Assembly: GCA_023897205.1 (NCBI GenBank)
Contig: JAHWDD010000001.1
Coordinates: 806,001-870,000 of the forward strand
Direction: 5' to 3'
Source of the DNA: Exophiala sp. HKRS030
Taxonomy: Eukaryota; Ascomycota; Eurotiomycetes; Chaetothyriales; Herpotrichiellaceae
DNA length: 64,000 nt
In this document: piece by piece, positions 35,651 through 45,498 of the stretch
Layout: each line of letters opens with the position of its first letter
Numbering within the stretch: the first letter of the stretch is position 1
The notes under the pieces: model-generated
The model's input: the letters and a program-made list of their open reading frames with translations, nothing else
Databases searched by the model: none
What the model was told of the DNA's origin: nothing
Made by a program: the position numbers and the translations under genes

Positions 35651-38347
35651 ATGGCGCCCTCACAGCTCAAACAGCTGAAAGCTTCCCTACGCGAGCATGG
35701 TATCCGTGGTCCTCAAAAATCCAAAAAAGAACGACAGGCCACAGCTAAGGATGCACAGAAGCGGAATCAGCGCCATGCAGCCCTCGAAAGCATCCGGGAA
35801 CGATTCAATGCCTTCGAGGTCAAGGGTCCGAGGAGGGAGAAGTTCGAGGTTGCAAGTGCAAAGAAATCACAAGCATCATCAGTACGTCCTGGTGTCACAC
35901 GAGGCTTGGGTGAAGAGAGAAGACGAGAAACATTATTGAAAGAGATGCAAAGCCGGAACAAAGTCGGAGGCCTACTCGATCGACGGTTCGGAGAGAACGA
36001 TCCTACCATGACGCCTGAAGAACGAGCCGCCGAAAGATTTGCCCGTCAAAACGAGCGAAAGTTAAGAAAGACGTCAATGTTCAATCTAGAGGACGACAGC
36101 GAGGAAGAGATGACACTTACACATGGTGGAAGATCACTAGACTTTGGTGGCGATATCCAAGATGATTTTGACGAGGGTGATGTTGCTGCATCAGATGATA
36201 ATGTCGACGATTTCGAGGCGCAGAATGATAGACCAAGGAAGAAGCTGCGGCTTGAGGATTCCCTCGATGACGGAAGTGAGGAAGATGGAGAGATGCCAGA
36301 GCGAAGAAAAACCAAGAATGAAGTCATGAAAGAAATAATCGCCAAGTCAAAAATGTACAAAGCAGAACGACAAGCGGCCAAGGCAGACGACGATGATTTA
36401 CGAGCCGAGTTGGACAAAGGAATGGCCGACTTTTACGAGGCGCTTCGTGGACATAAACCACCCGAGAAGCAGCCAGTCACGGCGCAAGCCACCGAAGCGT
36501 CCGAACCACACATGGACCCCGCTCGAGCTGCCATGCTCGCAGGTAAGAGCAGGGTAGATGCAGAGAAGGAGTACGAGGCGAATCTTCGCGAGCTGAAACT
36601 TGAGGCTCGCTCTAAACCTAGTGTTCGGACAAAGACAGACGAAGAGAAGGCTGCCGAGGAAGCTGCAAGGCTTGAAGAATTAGAAAGGAAACGTGTGCGA
36701 CGTATGAAAGGCGAAGCAGAGAGCTCAGACGACGAAGACGAGGCCGAGCTTGGTCCAGATGAGGATTTCGAGGAAGATGATGCAGAAGCCTTTGGTCTGG
36801 CTGCCCCTGAAGCCACTCCTAGGCAAGAATTAGATGTAGAGGACGAAGACGAGTTTGTCCTCGACGATGACTTGCTCGCCTCTGATTCCGAAGCGGAGAT
36901 GGCCAGTGATCAGGACGAAGATGATGACAAATCTGAAGATGAGCCTGAAGATGATGGCGACGACGACTTCATAAATGGTCTTGCCCTACCACAACTGCCG
37001 AAGTTGAAGACGCAGTCGACAGGGAACGTGGCCGCCAGCAACAACCTTGCCTATACGTTTCCCTGCCCGCAAACCCACGACGAATTTTTAGAGGTAACAA
37101 AGGATGCCGAGTTCTCTGATCTACCAACCATCGTCCAGAGAATCCGTGCTCTTTACCACAAAGGCCTTGCCCAAGGGAATCAGCAGAAGCTGGATGTGTT
37201 TGCGGGAGTCTTGTCACAGCACGTGGCGTATCTCGCCGATAACAAGGGCGACGTGCCTTTTTCAGTGTTGGAAAGTTTACTACGGCATCTACATTCTATG
37301 GCGAAAGCCTCACCAGAGGCAGTCGGCATTGCGTTCCGGACACATCTCGAAAGCATCGCCGAAGATCGAGCACTCAAGTTATCTCCAGGAGATTTGATCA
37401 TCCTGACTGGTATCTCGACCATTTTTCCTACTTCTGATCACTTTCACTCTGTGGTGACCCCAGCCATGCTGACCCTTGGCCGGTACCTGGGTCAAAGCAC
37501 AATCCAAAATGTACAGGATCTTGGAACCGGAGCATACTGCTGCTCACTTTCTCTCCGTTACCAGCGACTGGCAAGGAGACATATACCCGAAGTGGTTACG
37601 TACATCGTCAATGCTTTGGCTGCTCTGGCGCCTGTCCCACTCCCCGAGGAGGACAAGGAAGGACAACCACTGAATATCCCAGCCAGACTACCACGTGTAC
37701 CTCTGCGAATCAACTCCCACGGAGATGTCCCCGAAAAATTGGCCTTCAAGGAGCTTGTGATGAATGCAGAGGCCCAAGATGATTCTTCGAAGCGGACGGC
37801 TCTCTTGCATACATTCATTCGCATCTGCGCACAGTCTGCCGAGCTATGGAAACAGAAGACCGCCTTTCCAGAGCTGATCTCTCCTTACATACAAGCCCTT
37901 AGCCACATCGTCTCCCACCCTAGCAAGCTTCCTAAGCGATCCATCGCTCTTACTTCAAGCACATTACAAAATCTACGGTCTCTCCGGACGGCATCGATCG
38001 AGGCACGGAAACCTCTGCTTCTTCACAACCACCGACCCTTGGCAATCAAGACCGCTATCCCAGCCTTTATCGAGAACTACAACCCAGATCGCCACTATGA
38101 TCCTGACAGACAACGCGCTGAGCTTTCGAAACTCAAGGCAGAGCACAAGAAGGAACGAAAGGGAGCGATGCGTGAGCTGCGCAAGGATGCTAATTTCATG
38201 GCCCGAGAGCAGCTCAGAGAGAAGAAGGAGAAGGATGCTGCGTATGATAAGAAATTCAAGAGGTTGGTCGCTGAGATCCAGGGTGAGGAAGGCCGAGAGC
38301 AAAAGGGTTACGATAGAGAGAAGAAAAAGAGACAGGGACGATTCTAG
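35651..38347 (+). CDS. nop14: Nucleolar protein Nop14 (small-subunit processome)
   Basis: A single exon of 898 residues. The N-terminus 'MAPSQLKQLKASLREHGI' with basic runs, the conserved 'RFGENDPTMTPEERAAERF' and the following 'FNLEDD' are Nop14 hallmarks. A long highly acidic central region (about 330-440) precedes a helical C-terminal domain, and the tail is Lys/Arg/Glu-rich. Nop14 joins Noc4 and Emg1 in the 90S pre-ribosome and is needed for 18S rRNA maturation and 40S export. Length matches the family (about 810-900). The start is the first Met, 11 bases after 'AATAGACGCCG', with no competing upstream frame. Confidence 0.95.
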   Translation: MAPSQLKQLKASLREHGIRGPQKSKKERQATAKDAQKRNQRHAALESIRERFNAFEVKGPRREKFEVASAKKSQASSVRPGVTRGLGEERRRETLLKEMQSRNKVGGLLDRRFGENDPTMTPEERAAERFARQNERKLRKTSMFNLEDDSEEEMTLTHGGRSLDFGGDIQDDFDEGDVAASDDNVDDFEAQNDRPRKKLRLEDSLDDGSEEDGEMPERRKTKNEVMKEIIAKSKMYKAERQAAKADDDDLRAELDKGMADFYEALRGHKPPEKQPVTAQATEASEPHMDPARAAMLAGKSRVDAEKEYEANLRELKLEARSKPSVRTKTDEEKAAEEAARLEELERKRVRRMKGEAESSDDEDEAELGPDEDFEEDDAEAFGLAAPEATPRQELDVEDEDEFVLDDDLLASDSEAEMASDQDEDDDKSEDEPEDDGDDDFINGLALPQLPKLKTQSTGNVAASNNLAYTFPCPQTHDEFLEVTKDAEFSDLPTIVQRIRALYHKGLAQGNQQKLDVFAGVLSQHVAYLADNKGDVPFSVLESLLRHLHSMAKASPEAVGIAFRTHLESIAEDRALKLSPGDLIILTGISTIFPTSDHFHSVVTPAMLTLGRYLGQSTIQNVQDLGTGAYCCSLSLRYQRLARRHIPEVVTYIVNALAALAPVPLPEEDKEGQPLNIPARLPRVPLRINSHGDVPEKLAFKELVMNAEAQDDSSKRTALLHTFIRICAQSAELWKQKTAFPELISPYIQALSHIVSHPSKLPKRSIALTSSTLQNLRSLRTASIEARKPLLLHNHRPLAIKTAIPAFIENYNPDRHYDPDRQRAELSKLKAEHKKERKGAMRELRKDANFMAREQLREKKEKDAAYDKKFKRLVAEIQGEEGREQKGYDREKKKRQGRF

Positions 38348-38531
38348 TCTACAGTGGGCGTGTTTAGTATATAACATTCTTCAGAGTAACTCTTCATCAT
38401 GGCTAAAATTGCTTTGACGGCTGTGAATGAGTGATAAATATAGCCCTCCTACTCGTGTTTATGCACTGGTGGTCATCCCACGTATATGTGATCAGTACCA
38501 TCCTGGCTTCAATACGTCCACCAGAACGAGC

Positions 38532-38538
38532 AAAAAAA
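38532..38538 (-). terminator. Pol III T-run terminator
   Basis: A run of seven T on the minus strand starting four bases after the tRNA 3' end, the standard RNA polymerase III stop. Confidence 0.7.
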
Positions 38539-38541
38539 GGT

Positions 38542-38651
38542 TGGTCCTGGCGAGATTTGAACTCGCGACTTTCGCATATCTCGAAAGATTCATATAGCAT
38601 GCAAGCATACAATATAAGAACGACACGCTAAACCTGCTGCGTCACAGGACC
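38542..38651 (-). tRNA. tRNA-Ile (UAU) with a 35-base intron
   Basis: Read on minus. The acceptor strand GGTCCTG pairs with CAGGACC, plus discriminator A. The D stem is ACGC/GCGT. The T stem is GCGAG/CTCGC around loop TTCAAAT. The anticodon loop CTTATA gives anticodon TAT after U33. A 35-base insert after position 37 (38578..38612) contains TATA complementary to the anticodon, as usual for nuclear tRNA introns. The mature length is 75. The anticodon stem TCGTT/TGCGA has one wobble and one U-U mismatch at its loop end, which lowers certainty on the isotype. A T7 tract follows. CCA is not encoded. UAU-Ile is a minor tRNA reading AUA codons. Confidence 0.72.
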
Positions 38652-38995
38652 GATATCCTGACAACATCAAGGCGATCCGAAAGGAAACCCTTCCATCCTA
38701 ACTTGTGCGTCAAAATTGTGAAAATTTTCTGGGGTTTTAATATATAACCCTATCAATAATCACGTGATGTCGAACTTTCATTCGTTCCCTGCCCTGAGAT
38801 AACTACTTCTTCCAACATCAATATTAAATCCTGAATCCACAAAATGTAATGCTACAGACAAGGTGAGGTCTAGTGCAAGGGCAAGCTTCCCCTGTCATTT
38901 CTTTAGTTCTCTGGCTTAGTACCTATGAAACTCTATCGCTCCTTTTGACAGAAAGTGCTAGACGTTGCCAACGTTCAATCTCTTCCCCCGGCGAA

Positions 38996-39991
38996 ATGGC
39001 GTCAAAGAACGATACGAGTGTCGAAGACGAGGATGATTACATGAACATGACGTTTGAGGAGTCGGCCGCCTCGAAAAAGACAGAGACCTTAACTCAACGC
39101 AAGAAGCGACTAGCGAGAGAAGCCGAAATCAAAGGGCGACCGAAATCGAAGGCGGAACTGGCAGAGGAAGAGCGCAAGAAGAGAGACGCGGCGTTGAACT
39201 CTACAACGATGGACACAAGTAGCAAAGGTTTCAAGATGATGGCGGCCCTTGGGTACAAGCCCGGAACTGCGTTGGGTGTTTCTCGTGCAGCCGAGAGCGA
39301 AACCAAAGATGACCGTCTGCTCGAGCCTATAGGTCTTGAGATGAAGGACTCGCGCAGCGGTATCGGCGCGGATGCGGAGAAGAAGCGCAAGTTCCGGGAA
39401 GAAATGGAGGCGCATGCAGAGGTCGAGAAGAAGCAGAAGGTCGAAGCGGGAGATTTTCGAGAACGACAGCAGAAGGAGCGCGAGGAGAAGAGGATGGAAG
39501 GCCAGATGTGGGGTGCCATGAAGGTCTGTGAGAGACTCGAGGATGAGGATGAAGATGAAGATGCCAAAGACTCCTCTTCCGGTGAGAATGGCGACGCGGT
39601 CAAGCCCAGGCGAACTACAAAGCCATTGAAGAGTGTCAACGTCCTGTGGCGGACCTTGGTCAAACAAAGACTTATAAATGAACGGGATCGCAGGATGAGG
39701 TACGACCTGCAACAGTCTTTGTCAAGACGGCCAGACTACAATGACCCGGATGAGGAGAAGGAAGATGCCATGGCACTCGGGAGAAGGGCTGAGACGGAAG
39801 AAGTTGATGTAGACATCGATGAAGAAGACGAAGAACTCGATGAGTTTGCAACTCTGGAGGTCTCTGAAAGACTAACGAAACTCGTTTCATACCTCAGAGA
39901 AAGATGGAATTACTGTTTCTGGTGCAAGTTCAGATACCCCGACAAAGAAATGGAAGGGTGTCCTGGCTTGACCGAGGAGGATCATGATTGA
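38996..39991 (+). CDS. G-patch protein, GPATCH11/CCDC75-like
   Basis: 331 residues from the ATG at 38996; the 41 codons upstream to another Met look non-coding. Acidic N-terminus ('EDEDDYMNMTFEE'), then Lys/Arg/Glu helix. A divergent G-patch runs from 'GFKMMAALGYKPGTALG' through 'IGADAEKKRKF'. A long charged coiled coil follows. The C-terminus 'LRERWNYCFWCKFRYPDKE' is the DUF4187 signature with a Cys-x2-Cys pair. This pairing of G-patch and DUF4187 defines GPATCH11-like proteins. G-patch proteins commonly activate DEAH helicases in splicing or ribosome assembly; which one here is unknown. Confidence 0.87.
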   Translation: MASKNDTSVEDEDDYMNMTFEESAASKKTETLTQRKKRLAREAEIKGRPKSKAELAEEERKKRDAALNSTTMDTSSKGFKMMAALGYKPGTALGVSRAAESETKDDRLLEPIGLEMKDSRSGIGADAEKKRKFREEMEAHAEVEKKQKVEAGDFRERQQKEREEKRMEGQMWGAMKVCERLEDEDEDEDAKDSSSGENGDAVKPRRTTKPLKSVNVLWRTLVKQRLINERDRRMRYDLQQSLSRRPDYNDPDEEKEDAMALGRRAETEEVDVDIDEEDEELDEFATLEVSERLTKLVSYLRERWNYCFWCKFRYPDKEMEGCPGLTEEDHD

Positions 39992-40273
39992 ATTATCCAG
40001 TCATGCTAGATGAGACATGAAATATCAGAAGTGTCTGCGCAATGATGTTATGTCAATGACGAACTGTCTTATTCTTTGTTACGTATATGATAGAAATAAG
40101 TAATGGTTTTATACCTACAAATTCCACCTACTGCTTGGGCAGTGATTTCTTCAGCCTCGTTCAGCCTCGCCATTTTCAATTAACCTCTTAATTGTCCATA
40201 TTGCACCACCATCAACTCTACTTCCTTCCTTACCCAGTCCCATCAAAGTGACATCCACCATGTTACCACGAAC

Positions 40274-41683
40274 ATGTCGTTCTTCTCTTCCAATCGCTTC
40301 GTAGCAATTATTCTCATACTCGGACTCGGCACGATCTGTTACTCAGTCCCTGGTGTTCTACAACAAGTCAAAGATGCCGCCCGAGCACCAGAACCCGATC
40401 CCCCGCCTCCACGCAAACGCCTTCAAAAGGACTCCGAGAACTCTTTAAAGATCGACACCCTACGCACTCTAGCAGACGGATATAGTTACGAGTTGCGTAG
40501 TTCCGCTTTAAAAATCGTCAATAGTCGAACCGTTCATTCACGGGCCAAGGACCTCCTGCTCCGCGACTTGGCCAGCAAGGACTACGAGCGGCGCGACAAA
40601 GCGATCAACGCACTCTTGCTGTTGCTGAAACAGCAACATGCTCACAGCAGGAGGGGCAGCCTGCTCGCCGAGTTCGATCTCGCCAAACGCCTCAAGGCCA
40701 CCGTGCAGGCCCTGATCAATGTCTTGCCGTTGCACGAAACCCCTGGCCAACAACCAGAACAGAAGAGTGGTGGTCTACTACCACAGTCGCCCATCTTACC
40801 TCCGAGTCGACCGGCTCAGGAAGAGTCGTTGTTGGTGGTTCTGAATTACATGCTCGCGGAAGAATCTTCGGGAAATGTAATGGACGAGCCGCCCATCTAC
40901 TCGGCGCTCAACGCGGGACTCGTGACCAAGTGGCTGGTCAAATACCCTTTTCCTTGTGCCCTGCCGGAGAACCAAGGGTACAACTTCAAGCGATCGGACG
41001 TCGCGCGGCTCTTTGAGCGCTCCGCGTGGAAGAGCGATGACCATCTCATGGCCGGCATCATCTTCCAGGTCGTCCACCACCCACGGGGTCGCAAGCAGAT
41101 GCGCGAGGCCGGTCTGCAGGCCAGCAGTTACAGGGAGAACCTCGTTAATGACGGCTGGAACAATTCTTACCTCACGGAACGCTGGGATCAAGACGATAGT
41201 AGTGATGATGATGACGACGACCGCGACGTCGTCATGGTGGGAGGGGAGGACACGGCAGGCCAAGTCAGAGACGACGTGACCGACTGGGACGGGATTGTAC
41301 CGCCGCCCATTTCGGCTGCTGCAAGGCAACGGTCGGTCGAAAGAAGTCAGGAAGAAGAGCACCTGCGACGGAGACATCGGGAGGCGATCGTCGTTGCGGA
41401 GCGAGGGACCCCCTTGAGCAGGGAAAACATCCTCCAACGGGCGGACAGTAGGGATCTCAGGCCCATGAATGGTGTGAGTGAGGTCGAGGTAGATTTGAAT
41501 GGGCTGTTGGGCCTGTCCGGGGATGACCAGGATGATTCGTCGAGCCCCCAGCAGTCTCCTACGACCGAGTCTAATGGGTCTCATTCGAATGAAGGATCCA
41601 TCCACGATTCCACGACAGATACGGACAATACACACTCAGAGGATGGAAGCGATACATCTCCTGAGCAGGAATTCGAGTCATGA
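40274..41683 (+). CDS. Membrane-anchored protein of unknown function, helical repeats and acidic tail
   Basis: A single exon of 469 residues. Residues 8-28 are a hydrophobic segment ('FVAIILILGLGTICYSVPGV'), probably a signal anchor. A Pro-rich linker follows, then a helical region (about 60-310) that could be ARM/HEAT-like: 'IDTLRTLADGYSYELRSSAL', 'LLRDLASKDYERRDKAINAL', 'KWLVKYPFPC', 'HHPRGRKQMREAG'. Residues after about 310 are acidic and Ser/Thr-rich, with two Asp runs. Similar proteins occur in other ascomycetes in my recollection, but I know no assigned role. Third-position GC and lack of stops support a real gene. Confidence 0.72.
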   Translation: MSFFSSNRFVAIILILGLGTICYSVPGVLQQVKDAARAPEPDPPPPRKRLQKDSENSLKIDTLRTLADGYSYELRSSALKIVNSRTVHSRAKDLLLRDLASKDYERRDKAINALLLLLKQQHAHSRRGSLLAEFDLAKRLKATVQALINVLPLHETPGQQPEQKSGGLLPQSPILPPSRPAQEESLLVVLNYMLAEESSGNVMDEPPIYSALNAGLVTKWLVKYPFPCALPENQGYNFKRSDVARLFERSAWKSDDHLMAGIIFQVVHHPRGRKQMREAGLQASSYRENLVNDGWNNSYLTERWDQDDSSDDDDDDRDVVMVGGEDTAGQVRDDVTDWDGIVPPPISAAARQRSVERSQEEEHLRRRHREAIVVAERGTPLSRENILQRADSRDLRPMNGVSEVEVDLNGLLGLSGDDQDDSSSPQQSPTTESNGSHSNEGSIHDSTTDTDNTHSEDGSDTSPEQEFES

Positions 41684-42198
41684 GGCATCAATCCAGTACC
41701 AACGGCAGTGTATAGGAGTGTTTAGGAAGCATTGATACGGGCGTAAGGATACAAAGGAGGAGCAAGGCGTTACGGCATATCGAGATACCCACACAATAGA
41801 AAGGATAGACTCAAGTAGTCCCTAGTCACTCCTGTTCAAGTTGAGGAACAACACAATTCTTTTGGACGTTTGCATGGAATCTTGTTCTCAAAAGTTGATT
41901 GATTTTCAAATACAGCTTCTGACCACCCCTGAACCCTTCTTCGATAAGGGGGGCGGGCCTGGTCATGGCTGACTTTTCTAGATCCATTTGCATTTTTATT
42001 TTGCCTTGTTTGGAATCAAGCACCCATGGACCCAGAACTCTCATGCAATCATGCGGCATTTTCCATATTGGGCGTGCCATTGTATCACTGCGCTTCGTGT
42101 CTGCCAACTCCTTCCCCCACCAAACACGGCAAGACACACCACAACACATCACACACCACAAAGAACCATTCCATCCTTTCCCTCGTTTTCGTCTTCCT
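41684..42198. other. Convergent intergenic region
   Basis: About 515 bases between the 3' ends of the unknown membrane-protein gene and RPS15. Short frames have no family content; nothing else was seen. Confidence 0.4.
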
Positions 42199-42850
42199 TT
42201 ACTTCAATGGGATGAATCGTGAAGAGTGGGTGGCACCGATACCGGGTCTACCGTGCTTGACGGGCTTGTACGAGATGGAGAATTCACCCAGGTAGTGGCC
42301 GACCATCTCGGGCTTGATCTCGACCTGGTTGAACTCCTTGCCGCTGTAGATGCCGATGACGCTGCCAATCATCTCGGGCACGATGATCATGTCCCGAAGG
42401 TGAGTCTTGACGAGGTCAGGCTTCTCGTTGGGCTTCGCGTTTTGCTTGGCCTTGCGCAACTTCTTGATCAGTCCCATCGGGCGGCGCTTGAGGCCCCGGT
42501 TGAATCGACGGCGGGCTCGGGCATGGAGGATGTTGATGAGTTCGTTGGAAGGGATATCGAGGAGTCTATAATTTTTTCCCGTGTTGGTTAATCTTCGTGA
42601 TCTCACACAGAAAACAGAGAGGAGAGCTTCTGTGTCGTCGGTTGTCGTGCATAAAAACGCGGAAAAGAAAAGACGTACTGATCAAGATCAATGCCTCTGT
42701 ATGAAAACTTGCGGAATGTTCTTCTCTTCTTGAGCTCAGCGGCCTCCTCGGCGTTCTGGTAGGAATCGCAAAACTTGTCAGTATGGTTGTCCATTGCAGC
42801 ACCCATGGACACAAAAGGTATCAAAGACGTACGTATTCGGTGTCAGCCAT
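42199..42850 (-). CDS. rps15: 40S ribosomal protein S15 (uS19)
   Basis: Exons 42850..42833, 42755..42679 and 42565..42199 give 153 residues. Exon 1 codes only for six residues (MADTEY). The introns have GTACGT donors; the second splits a Gln codon. The protein matches eukaryotic S15: '[20 protein letters not shown]', '[19 protein letters not shown]', '[18 protein letters not shown]', '[10 protein letters not shown]' and the C-terminal '[18 protein letters not shown]'. It sits in the 40S head near the A site. Early small-exon structure with introns near the start is typical of fungal ribosomal protein genes. Confidence 0.97.
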
Positions 42851-43503
42851 GATTGCGGTGGACTGGCGCGTTCGCTTTTCGATGTGACTGTCGAAAAGCG
42901 AGGGTGTGTGGATGGGAATTTGTGCGGTGCAGTTAGTTGGTGGTCGGGTCAGTGTGTCGACGATTTGCAGCCCAGCGTCGAGATTCAGTCTCTGAGGCTT
43001 GGCACTGGCCTGCGGAATTTCATGTTTGTGGGAGTCCACCTGCCGCGCACGTGATACAAAATCTTGGCACGTACGGAGTACTGGTACCACCACCCCTCAA
43101 GGCTACAGATGTACAGGGTATTGAAGCCACGGTCGAATATTTCGTCGCGACGAATAGCGATTGAGACAAAACATTTTGAGATTTTCTACATAGTCGGGTG
43201 CAACAAGCTGGAGGAGTGAGAGTAGAATTGAGCACGGTTTACTCATTTGAGGTAGAGTATGAATTTAGCATGACGGAAGTACAATTTTGTTTCGGTTTGA
43301 TATTGTCATTGATCGTCTAAAACCTAGGCGCCTCAATCTACGCACAGGAAGGGCCTTAACTCATGATAGCAAGAGGCCTTCTTGAACCATCCTGCTGCAT
43401 CGCTTTCCCCTGGTGGAGCAATAAGTTGCCTTTGCATCCGTCACTGACCAGCCTCTGATGGATTGACAATGTGAGTTGGTGGGATTTCAAAACCGATAGT
43501 TGT
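42851..43503. promoter_or_regulatory. Region between rpp2 3' end and rps15 start
   Basis: About 650 bases. It includes the rps15 promoter and leader at the low-coordinate end and the rpp2 3' UTR at the other. A TACGGAGTAC word lies at 43072. No coding content was recognised. Confidence 0.35.
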
Positions 43504-43901
43504 TTAGTCGAAGAGACCGAAGCCCATGTCCTCGTCAGACTCCTCCTTCTCCTCTTCCTTCTCAGCTGGCTTCTCTTCCTCGGCGGCAGCGGCACCACCG
43601 GCGGCAGCACCACCAGCGGCAGGGGCAGCACCACCGGCACCACCAGTTGGGACGGACGCAAGCTTGGTCGAACCTTCAGAGATCAACTGCAAATAGAGTC
43701 AGAATCCAGTCTTCCACGCGCATTAAAAGTATCAATCCATACCTCGCTGATTTCCTTGCCCTTGAGTTCTTCGACCAGCTTCTCCAGGCGCTCATCATCA
43801 GCATCAACACCGACGGATGAGAGGACACCCTTGATGTCGCTCGCCGAGGGTTCGCTGTTGCCACCGAGGCCGAGGAGGAGGTAAGCTGCGAGATGCTTCA
43901 T
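43504..43901 (-). CDS. rpp2: 60S acidic ribosomal protein P2
   Basis: Exons 43901..43743 and 43686..43504 give 113 residues. '[14 protein letters not shown]' is the P2 (not P1) N-terminus, followed by '[22 protein letters not shown]'. The Ala/Gly/Pro hinge leads to the conserved acidic end '[12 protein letters not shown]', the GTPase-activating stalk tail. An acceptor-like CGCAG lies 17 bases before the ATG on the minus strand (near 43919), so a 5' UTR intron is likely. P2 pairs with P1 on P0 in the ribosomal stalk and recruits elongation factors. Confidence 0.96.
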
Positions 43902-44463
43902 TTTGATTGATTTTGTCTGCGAAACACTGTTAGCACAAAAACCCCAATGCACCAGCGATTGCGCAACATACGACTTTTTGAGAGGGTCGAACAAGAGAGA
44001 CAATCGATTTAACCGCGAATTGGGCGGAGACTGGCACGTCAAGTTCTGGAGATGTTCCTTCGTGATATTGTGTGTAGAGGCACCAAAAGTTGCGATTTGA
44101 GGTTGTGCGCACAAGTTGAAATTGTGTGGGAATTTTGTCGGGGCAAGTCTGCCGAGGACGAGGCTCGCACTAGGCCTCTTTCGGAGCGTACCAAATATCG
44201 AACAACGAGCGAGTTGCGGGGGGCGACTCATACCTTCTTCTCTTTGTCTTGCTCAACAATCGTCTTGTTGCCTACAATGCACTTGCGGTGACTCGGCGAA
44301 ACTGCTCTGCTCTTTTGTATATTGTTCGTTTTAATTATAAGCCGCATCTCGTTCTCTGCTTTTCGACCAGCAAACATGCGGTATCATTTTCTTGACCATT
44401 ACAGAACTACAATTTCCTGATTACCACTCTTCCACTACATCACTTGAGCTCTCGATTCTCAAC
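43902..44463. promoter_or_regulatory. Divergent promoter region, rpp2 / spt2
   Basis: About 560 bases between two head-to-head starts. It probably holds a 5' UTR intron of rpp2 and both promoters; an AT-rich patch near 44315-44345 lies about 120 bases before the spt2 start. Confidence 0.4.
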
Positions 44464-45498
44464 ATGAGTTTCCTGGGCGAGATCGTCGATTCGATAGGCA
44501 GCGGCAAGCCGCCGGCGCCACCAAAGCCCTCAGCCCGGACCCCCGGAACAGTTTCACATCGTCCTGCTGCTGATGGTAAGCCTGGGCCACGACCTGGCCT
44601 CCCGGCAACAACAGCTTCGCCACTCAATGGGCTGAAGCGGAAAGCTGAAGATGGTGCCACGAAACAGACCGAGAAGCACATCAGACCAAACCCTACACCT
44701 GGATTGACAAGCAGTGTAGTCCGACGTCCAGCGGCGCCTGCTCTCCATGCGCCGAGACAGCCTCCTCCAAAAACCACAGCAGTACCGAGACCAAAGATCG
44801 ATGCTACCCCCAGCTCCCAAAAAGTGGGCCCAACACCACCTGGCACACCAACAAGTCCGGCTGCAAAAGCCCCCGCAAAGGGCTCGTACGCAGACATCAT
44901 GGCTAGGGCGAAACTAGCTCAAGAGGCAAGGATGCAAAGCCAAGTCGGAATGATCAAGCACCAGGCAACGAACAGGGAGAAGATCTCCAAGGTCGCCGAA
45001 AGAAAGCGACAAGAAGAAGAGAAGGCAAAGGCTGCTAAAGGAAAACTCGGTGAACGTCCTTCTACCACAAAGCGTGACAACTCTCGCAGCGTTAGTCCCG
45101 CGAAGAAGGCAGAACAGGGAAGAGTCATCAAGACCCCTCGTCCACCTCTCCATGCTCCACCTTCAGGCTACAAGGGCACTATGGGTCTCTCTTCAGGAAG
45201 ATCACAAAAAGAGGCGCAGCGTAAACGCAGCAGGTACGACGAATATCTTGGCACCGACGAGGAAGACGAGGATTCGGATATTGGCAGCTATGGTAGAGAT
45301 GAGGAAGAAGGAGATTATGCATCTGACGTATCATCTGACATGGAAGCGGGAGCATTTGAACTTGATGAGGAAGAGAACAAAGCTCTTCGGGCTGCTAAGC
45401 AGGAAGACGCGAGAGAATTGGCATTGGAAAACCAATTGAAGAAGGAAAAGGAAGAGCGCCGGAAGAGGTTGCTTGCCATGGCTAATAAGCGGAAGTGA
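44464..45498 (+). CDS. spt2: Spt2-like histone chaperone
   Basis: 344 residues from the ATG at 44464 ('MSFLGEIVDSIGSGKPP'); an upstream in-frame Met at 44392 would add 24 residues without the family look. The first 150 residues are Pro/Ala-rich and disordered. A Lys/Glu-rich helix follows. The C-terminal third is the SPT2 domain: 'RSRYDEYLGTDEEDEDSDIG', 'GDYASDVSSDMEAGAFELDE EE' and a terminal basic helix. Spt2 binds H3-H4 and keeps nucleosomes in place behind RNA polymerase II. The role is family knowledge. Confidence 0.9.
   Translation: MSFLGEIVDSIGSGKPPAPPKPSARTPGTVSHRPAADGKPGPRPGLPATTASPLNGLKRKAEDGATKQTEKHIRPNPTPGLTSSVVRRPAAPALHAPRQPPPKTTAVPRPKIDATPSSQKVGPTPPGTPTSPAAKAPAKGSYADIMARAKLAQEARMQSQVGMIKHQATNREKISKVAERKRQEEEKAKAAKGKLGERPSTTKRDNSRSVSPAKKAEQGRVIKTPRPPLHAPPSGYKGTMGLSSGRSQKEAQRKRSRYDEYLGTDEEDEDSDIGSYGRDEEEGDYASDVSSDMEAGAFELDEEENKALRAAKQEDARELALENQLKKEKEERRKRLLAMANKRK

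Noticed and set aside
38578..38612. Reading the tRNA as a long-variable-arm Ser or Leu type
   Set aside because: A CTTTCG/CGAAAG hairpin can be drawn, but the anticodon stem then fails; the intron model gives all arms.
40796..41635. 279-codon open frame on minus
   Set aside because: It is a shadow of the membrane-anchored protein gene; no family signature and Arg/Val-biased content.
43683..44231. 182-codon frame extending the P2 protein upstream
   Set aside because: P2 begins at [10 protein letters not shown]; the extension crosses a probable 5' UTR intron and is not protein-like.
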